From Rhyacichthys aspro (lineage: Eukaryota; Chordata; Actinopteri; Gobiiformes; Rhyacichthyidae), in the NCBI GenBank assembly GCA_036850595.1, contig CM072159.1:29060280-29124279 (forward strand): a stretch of 64,000 bases of DNA. The letters run 5' to 3'. A program made the position numbers and the translations under genes. The notes under the pieces are model-generated. The model worked only from the letters and a program-made list of their open reading frames with translations. It was not told where the DNA came from and did not search any database. Shown here one piece after another: positions 1 to 12,900 of the stretch; position 1 is the stretch's first letter, and each line of letters starts with the position of its first letter.

Positions 1-770
1 CCTGACCCTCTGTGTAACTGTGTTGTAAACTTTTGGTATTCGTTTCCACTTTGGCCGTGTCAACCATTTTAGTAATGAGTAAAACATGACACTCGATGAA
101 ATGAAATGTAGAAATGATCCAAAATAATCGTTGTTTGTGTTTGTGGAAGCAGCTCTCCAAATCAATCACCTCACTGTTATGTCATTTAATCAAATCTCAT
201 TATGTTATATCTTACTCTTTGACCAAACTCTTCCAAATGTCATGCAAATCAGTGCATTTTTTTTAGTTTTTTTGCTTAATCCTTTAAAAGACAGATAGAC
301 AGTAGTAATATATTCTCCCTGGTGGAGGTTAAAGGCCTGTGAGTTCAGCCCATGTTCATGACACAAAGGAGGTATTACTGTATAGAAATGACATGAAGAG
401 GTCAGGGCTGGGAAAGAGGATGGACTCAGTATTATACAGCAAGAGGTCAGCTTTTCCTTCATCTATTTTTATATCTCTGCAGATGGCTTCAGGTAAAGTC
501 AGTCGATGTAATCTCATGGAGCTGCTGTCAGTAAAACTTTTCACTGAAGCTAGTTTTTACGACTACGATGACACAGATGATAGGTGTGCCTGTAAATTTG
601 TGTTGGGGATTTCAAAGCAAAGTGCTGATTGTTGTTTCCCTGAGCAGCCGAATGTGGAGCCTGACCTCCTGAACCTCTGCAGAGATACCAGCAAACTTTT
701 GTGGGAAAGATGAGAAACGACTCAGAAGTCTCTGTGACCAGCCTGAACCTGACAGAGTCTTTAAACTCGC
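1..770 (-). other. ppm1h 3' flank / probable 3' UTR
   Basis: No second gene is seen between the ppm1h stop codon and the window edge. An ATTAAA-type poly(A) hexamer lies on the minus strand at 190-185, about 580 bases after the stop. It is only a candidate, and the UTR may run past the window edge. Confidence 0.35.
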
Positions 771-918
771 TCAGTGCTGGCGATTTCCATACATCAGGGG
801 AATGATGAAGACCGAGATGTCGTCCCCGGATCCCAGGCGCTCGTTAGTGATCCTCCAGCCTCGGTCCCGCAGCACGCCCCGCGCTCGCATCACCAGGTCC
901 TGAGCAGCCATCGTGTAC
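771..918 (-). CDS. ppm1h: ppm1h exon 10 (C-terminus, stop)
   Basis: 148 bp including the TGA at 773-771. Encodes AAQDLVMRARGVLRDRGWR and the last PP2C motif GSGDDIS, ending in PLMYGNRQH. The acceptor is TGTGCAG. Confidence 0.95.
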
Positions 919-3900
919 CTGCACACGAGAGACAGACTTATCGTGATGTCCTGGACTAGACGGTAATCTTGTAGTGCTCAAGATCAGTTGTTGTCAGGAC
1001 TTTCTGATGAGTGTAGACGCGACATAAAGACCACAAAATAGTGCTGCAAGTTTATTCAACACTGTGGATCCCCTGCCAGCATGCAGTGACAGAAGATAAA
1101 ATGGTACAGTTTGTCTTGCCTTACCACAGTCCTGAAAAAACCTGAAAAAAATCCCTAACATGGACATAGTTGGCTTAGCTATTTAGTTTAGTCTCTAAAT
1201 ACAAAGGTGATTGTAAAACCAGTATCAATAGAGCATTACAGCCCTTAAATGAATACAGAACAGCTACTGTAGGTTACTTGTGACCATTTGGAAACATTAA
1301 CAAAAAGGACACAAAGTCAAAGTACTTCAAAGAGAGCAAGGCCACGTCAGAGCCAAGAATCTCAAAAAACAAAACAAAAAAAACATTTCAACATTAGTCT
1401 TTGTCTTGAGACAAGTTTTTAAAGCCCCTTTTTAAAGACCTCAGTCTGGTCTAGGACTCGATCTCAATTTGTTCCAGTCTGGGACAAACACATCTCTGGA
1501 TTTTAAGACATGCCAAGACCACAGTTTATTTGTTCAGATCATTCTTGGATGAATATGATTGTTTTATCTAATCTCAACTTTAGAAAATATCCCTCGAGCT
1601 CTTTACTAAAGATTAACCCCTCCTTAAGTCTGGACTTGTGTTTGGATTCAAAAACATGTAATTTATGTCATGGACTTCTTTCAATTTATCATACAATGGT
1701 CTTGATCTCTGGAAGTCTTGGTTTTCTCCTGGTCTTGACTTGATCTCGATGCACTCTGGTCTACAACACTACAGGACGGGGCAATACTTTCTTTAATATG
1801 TTTTTCTTTTCCTTTTTTTTTCTCACCTGTGAAGATCATCGGGGTCACAGTTGGCCAAGAAAGTGGTGACAGATTCAGCCACTTCCTGGTTGGACAGGAC
1901 GTCCCAGAGGCCATCGGTTCCCATGACCAGGACGTCATCAGCACCGTGTTCGTACTGCATCAGGTTGTACACCTTCACCTGAAAAATGACCATTTACCCG
2001 GTGGTGAATTCCAGGAAACTGTTTACCAGAACTCTTAATATATTATTATTATTTTCAGTTAATTGAAGGCTATTAATCACATTACATTAAATATTTGTAT
2101 TTTTATATGTAACATGATGATGATGGACTTGTATGAATGTTACAATAGTAAAATAGAAACACAGTTCCTCCAGTCCCTTAAGGCAGTGATTCTTAACTGG
2201 TTTCATCTTGGGACCCATTTTTTAACGGATTATTTTGTCGATCCATTTTCTACAAAAAACAAGCTAATAAAAATAAACGTATCAACAATTTCCTCAGGAC
2301 TGTAATGAAAGTAACATAATTAAACAGAGAAAGCTCAGAATCTTGTCCCAAAATTAACCTAAACATCTCATTTTTCTGGAATATAAGTTTTACATAAAAT
2401 GGCTAAACATTTTTTTTTTTTTTTTGGCTTTGACTCTCTGCAACCCACAAAAAAAGGCCTGCAACCTGTTTTTGGAGCCCGACCCACTAACATTTATTGT
2501 CACGGGCCTATTCATTCGTCTTCCCCCAGGCATAGGCGCAACACCTTTATAAAAGTTCATGTCATCATCAAGCCTGTTTACCCTTTTCTGGCTTCTCCCA
2601 AAAGCTGTTAATCCAGATCCTGTCATTACTGTGTATTTCTATTGTACAAATGAATTGATTATGCAAATAAGAACAGAACGAACGGTGCATCACAGTCACT
2701 TATTGTTTTCATGCCATGACATTTTGAAACCACAGTGTACATTAAAGCCGGTAATCATCCTGTGTCAAGAATAATGTACATAAGATTAAAGACTAGAACA
2801 GGTGCTTCTTTTTTGTGCAGCACCTTCACATCACTGAAACTTCAAGAGCAGAAAAAACGTCTTGCAAACCAGGTTTTAGTCTGGACTAAAACAGAGACAA
2901 ATGTGTTCACTGCCTGCTTGTTGTTTTTTCAGAGGGACACAATAAAGACTTCAGCCTTAAAATGTACCGTCACCATTTACAAAACAGTAACGTGGATGAG
3001 GATCATTTAAATATTGTTGTTTTACTGGTTTGCACATTGTAAGAGCCTAAATAAATAGAAAAACACATCTACAGCGTATTATATGTAACATCCACAGCTA
3101 AATATCACCATTAAAACGTATACTACTCCCATTCTTGTGTAAGAAAAGGTGAAAAGTTCAGTCTAGGTTGTATCTTACTCATTCATGCCGACAAATGTGA
3201 GGTTATCGTCGCTTATTCTGCACAACAAAGTGGAAAAAAAAATACTGCGTCTTTGCCGCTACACACATATACTGACACTGGCCTTACGTTGTGCAGTTTA
3301 AGGTATTTCCATAACTTAAGCCCCTTCACTTGAGAATCTTTATTGAGAAGTGAGCGTTTTGAGAGATAGAAACTTTTGAGAGGAGTTAAGTCTTCCACCT
3401 GAACCTGCTCTGAACTCAGGCATTAATGAATTAAAGATCAAGCGGAGAGCTCTTGAGAGGAAGAAATGCAAAACTATAGGACAAACTACATGGGGAGATG
3501 AAAGCGCGGCAGACAGAGAGACAGGTGAGCTCAGGTTTTTATGCAGCTGGGGACATTTTTCAGACAAAAAGGCTACAAAATACTCCCTGAGCAATGGTGC
3601 AGAGTTAGTCATGTGAGTCATACTACAGCTGCAGCAAAGACAAAGCCTAAGAAGAAGAAGAAAACACGTACTTCTCGACATATTTTCCCCCTTTCCTCTC
3701 AGTCCACTGCTGCTTTATAAGGTAAGGCTTCAATGTATACCACGATTTAAAGACTAATACTAAAAGCCACATTTACAAAAGAGCTCCATTAACAGAACTA
3801 TTAATGCTGTCAAAACGTTCAATAAAAGTGGCTCAAAGTCCTTTCTAACAGCTTTATTAACTAACAGCAGCCTTCAAATCCTCCATAAAGTGTGTCAATT

Positions 3901-6900
3901 TAATCAATCCTTTATAATTTGGACTCTTTTTGACCTTTGGACGCAATTGAACAGAGATACAAATAATCAAAGAAATAAAGCATTGCATGAAGCCTGTTTA
4001 ATGTTACATAAACAGTTAAGATGGTCTAATGGAAATGGCTGTGAACCCCATCTATATCATGTATTTTGTTGCAAGAAAGACTGCAACTGAAACCTGAAAA
4101 GTTTTGTCAATGGGACCTGTTTGTTCATAGATTATTGTGATAGACCCACTGCAGAGACGTGGGTCATTGCTTCACCCAAGTGTCTTTCTAGCAATGTGCA
4201 TTCAATGATAGGTAACCATGTATTAAAAGTACTATGTAAGAGTCAGGGTTACAGTCATTTTTATGTCAAAAAAGCTTGAAAATCCAAAGACAAAACATTT
4301 ACAGTGAATCAACTGGTCCATACAACTGGTTTCACAGAATTACTGTAAGACCAAAAGTGATCTGAATTGAAGTAAAAAAAAAGAAAATGGAAAAGCAGAT
4401 GACCTTTAAAATAATGTCAATTCACATTCGCTTCAATAAAATGAGTCGGAGTAAATCTTACCTCAGGTATGCATGAAAGAAACGGTTTGATGTAGATGTT
4501 AGAGTCGTGAACTTTAAGATCGTGGTCTCCAAGCCCTCGAGTTACTCCAATTGTGGCCAACACACGTGCCTGAAAAAACAAAATGTTTTTCAATAATCCC
4601 ATAACAAATCAATCAGGCTTTATTTATTGAGAACATTCCAACAACCAGCGATGAACAAAGTGCTTTACATCATAAAATAAATCATCTTATCATCAATCAT
4701 AACACGCCTCCAATCCCTTTGATTTATCTTTTTAACTATTATTTTAAAATCTTTATAGCTTTGACAATTATTTTGACGTGAAACAGGAAGAATAACCTCT
4801 CTTATAAGAATATGTTGTGTGAGAGATACTATCTATGAATGGTCATGTTCTCTTCTTTCAGAACACATGACCCGACAAAATAAAAACATCAACACAAACT
4901 ACACTAATTATAGATATAAAATACATTTACTAAAAAGAAAACATCCTATGTGAGTTTAGCATTTGTGGGCATACATCCTGCAAAGTTACATAGTATTGGT
5001 ACTTTTACTGACCAATAACTGCGTCAGTCTGTTGTAATTAACATAAATCTTCTGAATTTTGGAGATGAAAGCACAAGAATGACACAAAGTCTTGAATGAC
5101 TTCCCATCTCACAGAAACACAGACCATCGTGGAGCACATGAATGTAGCATAAGCCCATGACACACAATAGGAATCTAACATGTCCTGAAAACGACTAATT
5201 CAGCTCTAAATGTCAGCAGCATCATCAACTGGAAAGAAGGGTAAACTTAGCAGCCCTCGAGGGTAAGAGCCCTGTCCTATAAAAATAAAAGACACACTCT
5301 GATCATAGTAAATGTAAATACTGAAGCTTCAAGCACCTGTTATCATTTACTGAGCATATGGCCACCATCTTGATCCCAGATAACTACAGTGTAGCCACGA
5401 CGACAGTGCTTCACCCTGATGCCTCTAACACAAGCTGGCACTGAATCTGTGTTCATCATGGGCTGTATAGTCCACAGACATATGTGGAGATGTAAATGTC
5501 ATATTACGGCTGGGGCAGACTGACATAATGCAAACCTGGAGCTGTTCAAAAGCACCAGCAGTAAGTCAAACTCTGGTATTGATCTATAGAAATGTGAGTA
5601 AAAGCCTCTCCTTATTCACTTCTTTTTCATAAAACCATCATATATCACATTTCATCTACTTCATTTATGATAAAAATAAAGATTTCTTACTAGCTTTAAT
5701 GTAACACACAGAGCTATAACCTGTCAGCTAAAGGTCATTTCTATGGAAGTCACAGTGGAAAAGTCTCAGAAACTCAGCAGAGGGGCTTTAATATTTCTTT
5801 AATTATCAAATTCTTTCAGCGCTTTTGACTCTTTCATCTCTTTTCACATTGCCTGTTCTTTGAATTTTTGCACTATTCAAAAGGCAACAATGGCACAGTG
5901 TGTGGGCAGATGCTACTTGCCTTTCAGATTGGTGTTTTCATTGTCTCTCTCTTGCATCAAACTAAAAATTACGGAACAAAAGAGGCACCGCCAACAATCT
6001 GAAGCATATATGCCATTTATTTGAAGTGTTTTAAGTTTTAGGCTGTCGTCTCTCACCTCTCGATGCTGTCCCAGTGAGGACTAACGTAGTTCCTCACAGT
6101 CATGCCTCATGTATGTGTCTGGGCTTGTGCAGTGAAACAGATGGACCGTTTCTTTAGTTTCTGACACCGAACACACAAAGACAGCGTGCTCCTCTACTGT
6201 TCGCCCACTCTCTGGGAGCTTGGCAGACACGTAGCATATATGTTCACGGCAGATTGACAGTGCTACAGCCAGTGATTTATGGTTTTCTCTGAAATGTACA
6301 AGGCTCAGAAAGGATGCGCACACAAACGTACCTTCTTTCCTTCGCCAAATATTAGAGGAAACTTGAGATCCTCATCCTCTATGGTCTTGTACGCCCTGTA
6401 TTTGAGAAAAGGAGAGAAGACAGAGGAGGAATACATCTTTTTATTTTAAACTGTCATACTCCAGAGAGTTGGAGAGAAAGCAGAGAAGAAATGAAAGTGC
6501 ATCTAAAGAGACTTAGAAATCTGTTTTAAGCCACTGTTTTGAGAACTTATTCTGACCCTAGCAGCATATATTGTTTTTTGAAAGACATAAATTTACAATT
6601 ACCCAACACTTGTGCTCTTTAAACACTGCCTAAACACAAACAGAATGGATTATCATTAATTTGGTACAAATCTGAAATGTTATGTCTGTATTTTCATCTC
6701 TGACTTGTTTTATGAAAGGAACATTACTTGCTGGCTTTCCCTTTGGTTCACCATTGGCCTTCATCACATCAGCTCAGCCTTTTACTGTGGATCAACTCTT
6801 TCCGGGACATTGTGAACATGGAGTTATCAGTGGACAAAATGCATGGAGCCAAACAGGAAACCATTACTTTCTGGACTAAGTCTTCAGTGACTGATTGTCT

Positions 6901-9900
6901 TGCAAGAAATTGACTCACAATTGTTGTGTGCACTTTTAATAAAAGTAAAAATCTGTTAATGGTATCCCAGGACAACACTTTAGGATCTGGGTGGGTCACC
7001 ATGAGGTCTGGGGACTACCTTATGCTAATAATAATAATGAATAAATATATTTACTGTATTTATTTTGTTATTTATTTATTTAAAAAAAAAAAGGATTTAA
7101 AAAAAAACATCCTATTTACCATTTTATTTTTTATTTTTATTTATTTATTTATTTTTTTTGAAGCAATGTTCAATATGAAATCAATATGAAGCAACAGTGA
7201 CAACTAGCCTTAATAAAAACGACAATAACCTTGTGCTGATTTTTATTTGGCCTTTTCATATTTCTGCATAGCCCCCTCAGGCCAATTACCCAATATGCAA
7301 CTGTATAATGTTTAAAATGCAGAAACACATTTTAACTTCATGCTAACCAGTTTCAGCGATGCATCTGCTAAAACCCTTGAACAGATCTACGCGTCATGTT
7401 ATTTGGTTTTCTGGTTCAGCATCACAAAGCCTTCAGCTGATGCAGGTTAACTGCTTGTATAAATAAAACTACGTATAGCACCACTCACTAATGTTCTCTA
7501 CCCACTCAGTGACCGCACGCATTTAGTCAATCGTATAGTATTTCTTCTTAAACTTATAGAAAGACTCTCTTATTTGAATATGTCTCTACACAGTTGTTTT
7601 TTAATGATCCATCTACTCAGTGTCTAATTTAATCTGACCACATCAAGCGTTGAGCCTAATCACCAATAAAGTAAATTAGTAATACAAAGTGAAGCTAGGG
7701 ATTTCAGATGCGCAAGCAGACAGCAAAAAATAAGTTCAAAAGTTCATAAATGGGAGTAAAAGATCTGAAAACAACTGCTGCTTTGATGTGACACTGAGAG
7801 ACTCTGCGGCTGCTGCGGATGTACTTAGACTAGTTAGATTACTCTTGGCGTTGCCAGTCAGAGCAGACTATATCAACAACTTCAAACACTTCTGACCAGG
7901 GTTTGCTCCGTCTGTCAGTCCGCTCCTCTTTACCCGTTTGTCTGTCTCCGATGGTGAGATGTGTCCTTTCCCTGACCTTAATGCAACACTTCAGTTTGGC
8001 TTTTTGCCTTGTTTTTTTTTTTTTTTTAATCTCGGAAAGACTCTGATGGGATGTCTCCGTTATTCTGATAGCTTCCATTCTCAACACTTTGCACCTCTGA
8101 CAGAGCGAGACAACAGTGAGTCAGACTTCCTGTTAATTTATCCTGTCACCGCTCAGTCTGGGGATTCATGAGCCTGACAAATATGAAAGGATGCTCTTTT
8201 TCTGCACAATTTCAGCTGTAATACATTAAAAGATTTTATTATTAATCAAAGGGGAAAAAATCAAAAAGCTAATTTTCTTTTCTAGACAAGAATTAGTCCA
8301 GTTTCTGTGGCTCAAGTTGGGGGCAGCACTACAGATGCCACTAAATATATTACAACCAGTCACAGAAAAGAAATATTACATGAAGCCCATCTTAAACAAT
8401 GACTGGTCTGGGAAGATTTCTTCTATAGAAAACCAGTGTAACAGAAAGGGATTGCAGACCCATTTCACTGACTGGCCAAGCTATTTCGATTCCCGACACT
8501 GCACACTGAATCAAGCATTTATTTATATTTTAAAACAAGAGAGAACAAAATGAGATGAAAATGATAAAAGCAGTGAATAAACTCCTCCTATTGTTACTAG
8601 TCTTTATCAAAGTAATAAGTAACAAGTAAAAGCAAAAGCTCCAGTTTTTTACTCTTAATTGTATACTTTTACATTTCTTTATCTCCTTCATCAATGATAG
8701 AAGAGATTCCTATGGTACCATGAAACTTTCCTTAAAGCAAGACTACAGTATGTAACTTTTCAGGATGAACTAGAGAGCTAAAGTAGGCAATGCTCCTGGA
8801 AACTCAACAAATATCATAAATTATAAAGTTGTGCTGGAAAATTGTGTAAATGTGATGGATTCAGACCTGCCCTGACACTCATAAGCCACGTTTCCACCGA
8901 AGTGGTACAGAACCAGTCTGCTACGTAAACAGAGCAACAAATGTTGTGTTTCTATATCAGATATAAATCAAATTTGAAGAAAAAGAGAGTAAAAGGCAGG
9001 AGGTACTGCACATGTTGCTACAGTACACAGAGTATTTTAGGTTCATTCACAATTTTTGAAGCATTCAGTTCAAATTTCCAATAGTCAAGGGACTCAGTAT
9101 TTCATTTTGCAAGTTTGTCTTGTGCATAATGCAATTTTAGAAAATATGTGCAATGATTTAACTCACAAAGCAGGAGCCATAAGCTAACTCTGTTCAAAAC
9201 CAGATGAGCCTGTTGTGAATAATGCAAGCTTTGTATCTTGAGGACACTTTTTGACCCAACTCAGACTGTGCTACTCCAGTGGAAACAAGGCTATAGTGGT
9301 AAAGCAGAATATCCAGAATAACCAGTCGCACGAGAGGAATTATTCTACTTTTATGAGTTAAGTTATTTGAGGAAAAAAGTTACATAGTGTTCCTTTAAAG
9401 TGCATAAAGGAATAAACGCCTTGAATCGTGAATATTACGCATATCCCATGTGGGTTACATGTTCATATTTTAAAACAGGGCCCAGTGTGATACAAACAAA
9501 ATGTAAAAACACCTCCAAAAAGTAGTCCCTCGCACAAAAACAGAGAGAGAAATGTTATGCCGCAGTAGCACACGTAGTTGGCGCATCTCTCCTCTCGGGA
9601 CGGCTGTCTTATGGTGAAATATATATCACACGGCACAATGCGCAGGCAGAACACCGCGTGCCTGTGTGTGTCAGTGAGAGTCGGTGGAAGCACATCTCAT
9701 TACCGGCTTCCACTGCAGCCCCAGCCAAACAGCATGGTGCCTGCCTAACCCACATAACAGCCTGCATTCAGGACCATCTCTGCCGTATCATTATATCACA
9801 TCAACTTTTTGGCTGCTCCCTCATTAGGTCTCTGCTGGCCTGCTCTGCGCTCACTGTATGGAGAGCCAAAGTAGGCGCAGAACTATCTGAATCTTTTATA

Positions 9901-12900
9901 GGTTCGGGTTATTGCTGATGATGATGTTGTGGAGGAGTTTGACGGGTGTAATTTATAGCACACAGAGAGGTGTCTAAATGGCAAAGAGAGGTTAGGACTT
10001 ACCATCCGTTCATGGTGAAGTCTCGGTAGAGCATCCGCTTGCCCACCTCCTTTCTCTGAACTCTCCGGGGAAATTCGAGATGTGTGAACTCGTTTCCTAA
10101 CAGGTGAGGCTGCATAAAACCCTGCAAAGTGCACAGACAAGACAGGTCCACATAAAAAAAACAAGTATGGCAGCAGCAGACACAGGTTTCAACCTAAGCC
10201 AGGCTTTTAAACACCAATTTATGAGGTCTGTGGCTTTTATTATATAACTGTCGCAGGAGTTATAGATGTCTTGATTTTTTAAATAAATAAAAGAGATGCT
10301 GCCAAGACACTAAATTCCAAAAAAATGCTGCACCAACAAGACAATTAACTGCAGAAGGATTACTTAAAATGCTCATAGAATAGAATAGGAAAATAAAAAA
10401 CATGTAGCTGTGCAATCTATGAGCATTTATCACACATCTCTGACCTCGCTTGCAAAGTAATATTGCTGGTGTTGTATTTTAAAGTGTGTGTGGGAGACAA
10501 GAAGAAAATGAATAGGTGTACTGGCACCAATTATGAAAACATAAAAAATACCTTTATTAAAACAGTATATCCTCAGCCCATTTTTCATGTGGAAATATCC
10601 TGATATAAAGTACTGTGAAAAATCATGGGCATCCACATTGTAGCTTCAAAACAAAACATATGTTCACACAGTTTTCAGAAGAAATGATCATAGCTCTTTC
10701 AGTTTGGACGGAAGTCAGAAATGGAGTCCTCAAGTTTTTTTGTTCTTCCATTCTGGTTTTGGCATTTATCTTTCCTTATTCTTCACATTTCTTTACTACA
10801 TCTTGAAGACTACATCTAGAGTAGCCAGACTAATTTAACATTTCCCTGTGAGAGTGATCAAACTGATGAATGCATTCACATTAAAAACCTTGAGAACTAA
10901 CTTTACGGTATTAAAATAACAAATCTAGGGGCGGCCCAAGACTTATGCACAGTAAAAAACTAGAGGAGATAGGTCCTATTTAGTGCATAACATTCAAAAT
11001 ATGCAGTATTAGTTTCTGTCTTTCAGTATTAACCCTGTGATTAACTGGTGATTGTCGTGATTTACATCAACTCGTTTTTAAAGTCAGAGAAATAGGCTTC
11101 AATCCCCAATAAAAACAGGATTGTACAGAATAAATTTACTTAAAATGAAATTAAAAATTAAGACCGGTCCAACCAATTTAAAGGAATTTTGTGAAACGGG
11201 CCCCATTTGTTGAATGTTGATCAATATTTACTCATTGAGCCTACATGATCCCACCTCGTATCAGGGGGATACACACCAGCCTTTCCGAGTCTCAAAGTAA
11301 TGCATAAGCAGTAGAAGATGAATAAATAAAAAAGCTGATAATATCCTTCAACTAGTGACAACAATTGCTTCAAAGGCATGATTTATAATTGTTTAAAAGT
11401 CTGCCACAAGTTCTTTAATTGTATTTTTCCTCTGCCACTTAATGCTTACTTTAGTGAGTGCATGCTATTATATCTCTTGCTGTTTATTCATGAAATCAAA
11501 GGAAGCGCTGGAGCTGCACAAATGTTGCCACTGAAAACAAAAAGCAAATCACAGCCAGCCCCAGTCAGCAGTCAAACCTGTTGGCTGATCACACATTAAT
11601 TGATTTTCCTTGTAGCACGGCACTGAATATAAAGTGCCTGATTGAGCAGCTTGTCTTGTAAACACGCAAGAAAAGGCATAGTGTTCTGTTAGATTTACAC
11701 TGAATAATACACAACAGACTTTTACCAGGAACTGAAGCCGCTGTCGTTCTGTTTCAGGAGTGAACTCCGTCGACATGGGGATGATCTCGTTGTTTCTAAT
11801 AATGATTGCCCTTGAAATGAAAAGACAAACGTTAAATTGTATAAGCCTCTGCTGCATCCAGAAACAAAACAGCTCTATTAGCTCCAACAGGGGCTTGTTG
11901 ACAGTGTATATTTGGCTCCCCTGCAGTGTAATTATCTCTTATATTTCTCAGACGGGGCACAGAAACACACACCTGCTGTCACCGGCGTTCCCCACGTATA
12001 GTTTTCCGAGCAGGTAAACCACAGTGAGCGCCGTGCATCCTCCTGTGATGTTGTACACGTGCCTCTCTCGTTCAATTTGTGCATCCTGGGAAGAGAGAGG
12101 CAAAACACATTAAAGAGCAATTTAACCGCTGAGCAGAAAACTCTTGAGTCTGAAGGGCAAGTTCCAACTTCAGGACAAGTGCAGGCGTTTTATTTATTGC
12201 ATCATAAATCTGCAAATTGTTGAAATGAGGGTGTTTTTAGCGCGCTGTGCGGTGGCAGTGTGGTTTTCACCCCTGCCTCACAGCAAAAAGTCGTGAGGAT
12301 TTCACAGTTTTCAGTCTGAGAGTCTTTTCCTTTCAGTCGTTTCTTATCTCCAAGCACATACAGGTAGGGCTGTGCAATTAATTGAATTTTCAATTTCAAT
12401 TTCGGCTCTCAACAATCACAAAACCTATGTAATCGAGAAATCATTACATTTAAATTAGTACAGTGCGTATAGAACTGAACCCCGTGTTGGCATCCCTCTG
12501 TCTATGTTTTATTTATCCACTGTCTTGGCTGAATAAAGACAAAAACACCAACCCAAAAATTTATAAATATTTCAATACTCTCTAATTATGTGCAGTGACT
12601 CAGTTAAGTATCCCTTTAAAAGAAATGGAGGCTTAGTTGCTAATATAAAATGTTCAAAGTATAAAGACAATAAAATATATTCATGCAATAAAAACATCCA
12701 GGACCCAGGACACGCTGGAGGGACAATATCTCTCGGCTGGTCTGGGAACACCTTAGCATTCCCATTGGACGTGCTAGAGGAAGTGTCTGGGGAGAGGGAG
12801 TGTTGCTGCTTCGACTGCTTTTCCCTGGACCCAGCCCCAGATAAGAAGAAGAAGGTGAGATGAGATAAAGCAGATGTCGTGGCATAGGGCATCTCGACTG

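Larger units (their letters stand above)
4570..10002 (-). other. ppm1h introns 7 and 6 (flanking exon 7 at 6332-6395)
   Basis: No reading frame of interest apart from exon 7. It contains A/T homopolymer-rich DNA at about 7030-7165, a dispersed repeat fragment at about 4620-4705 (shared word aaagtgctttaca with 19340), and a MITE-like element at 8731-9401. Confidence 0.6.
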
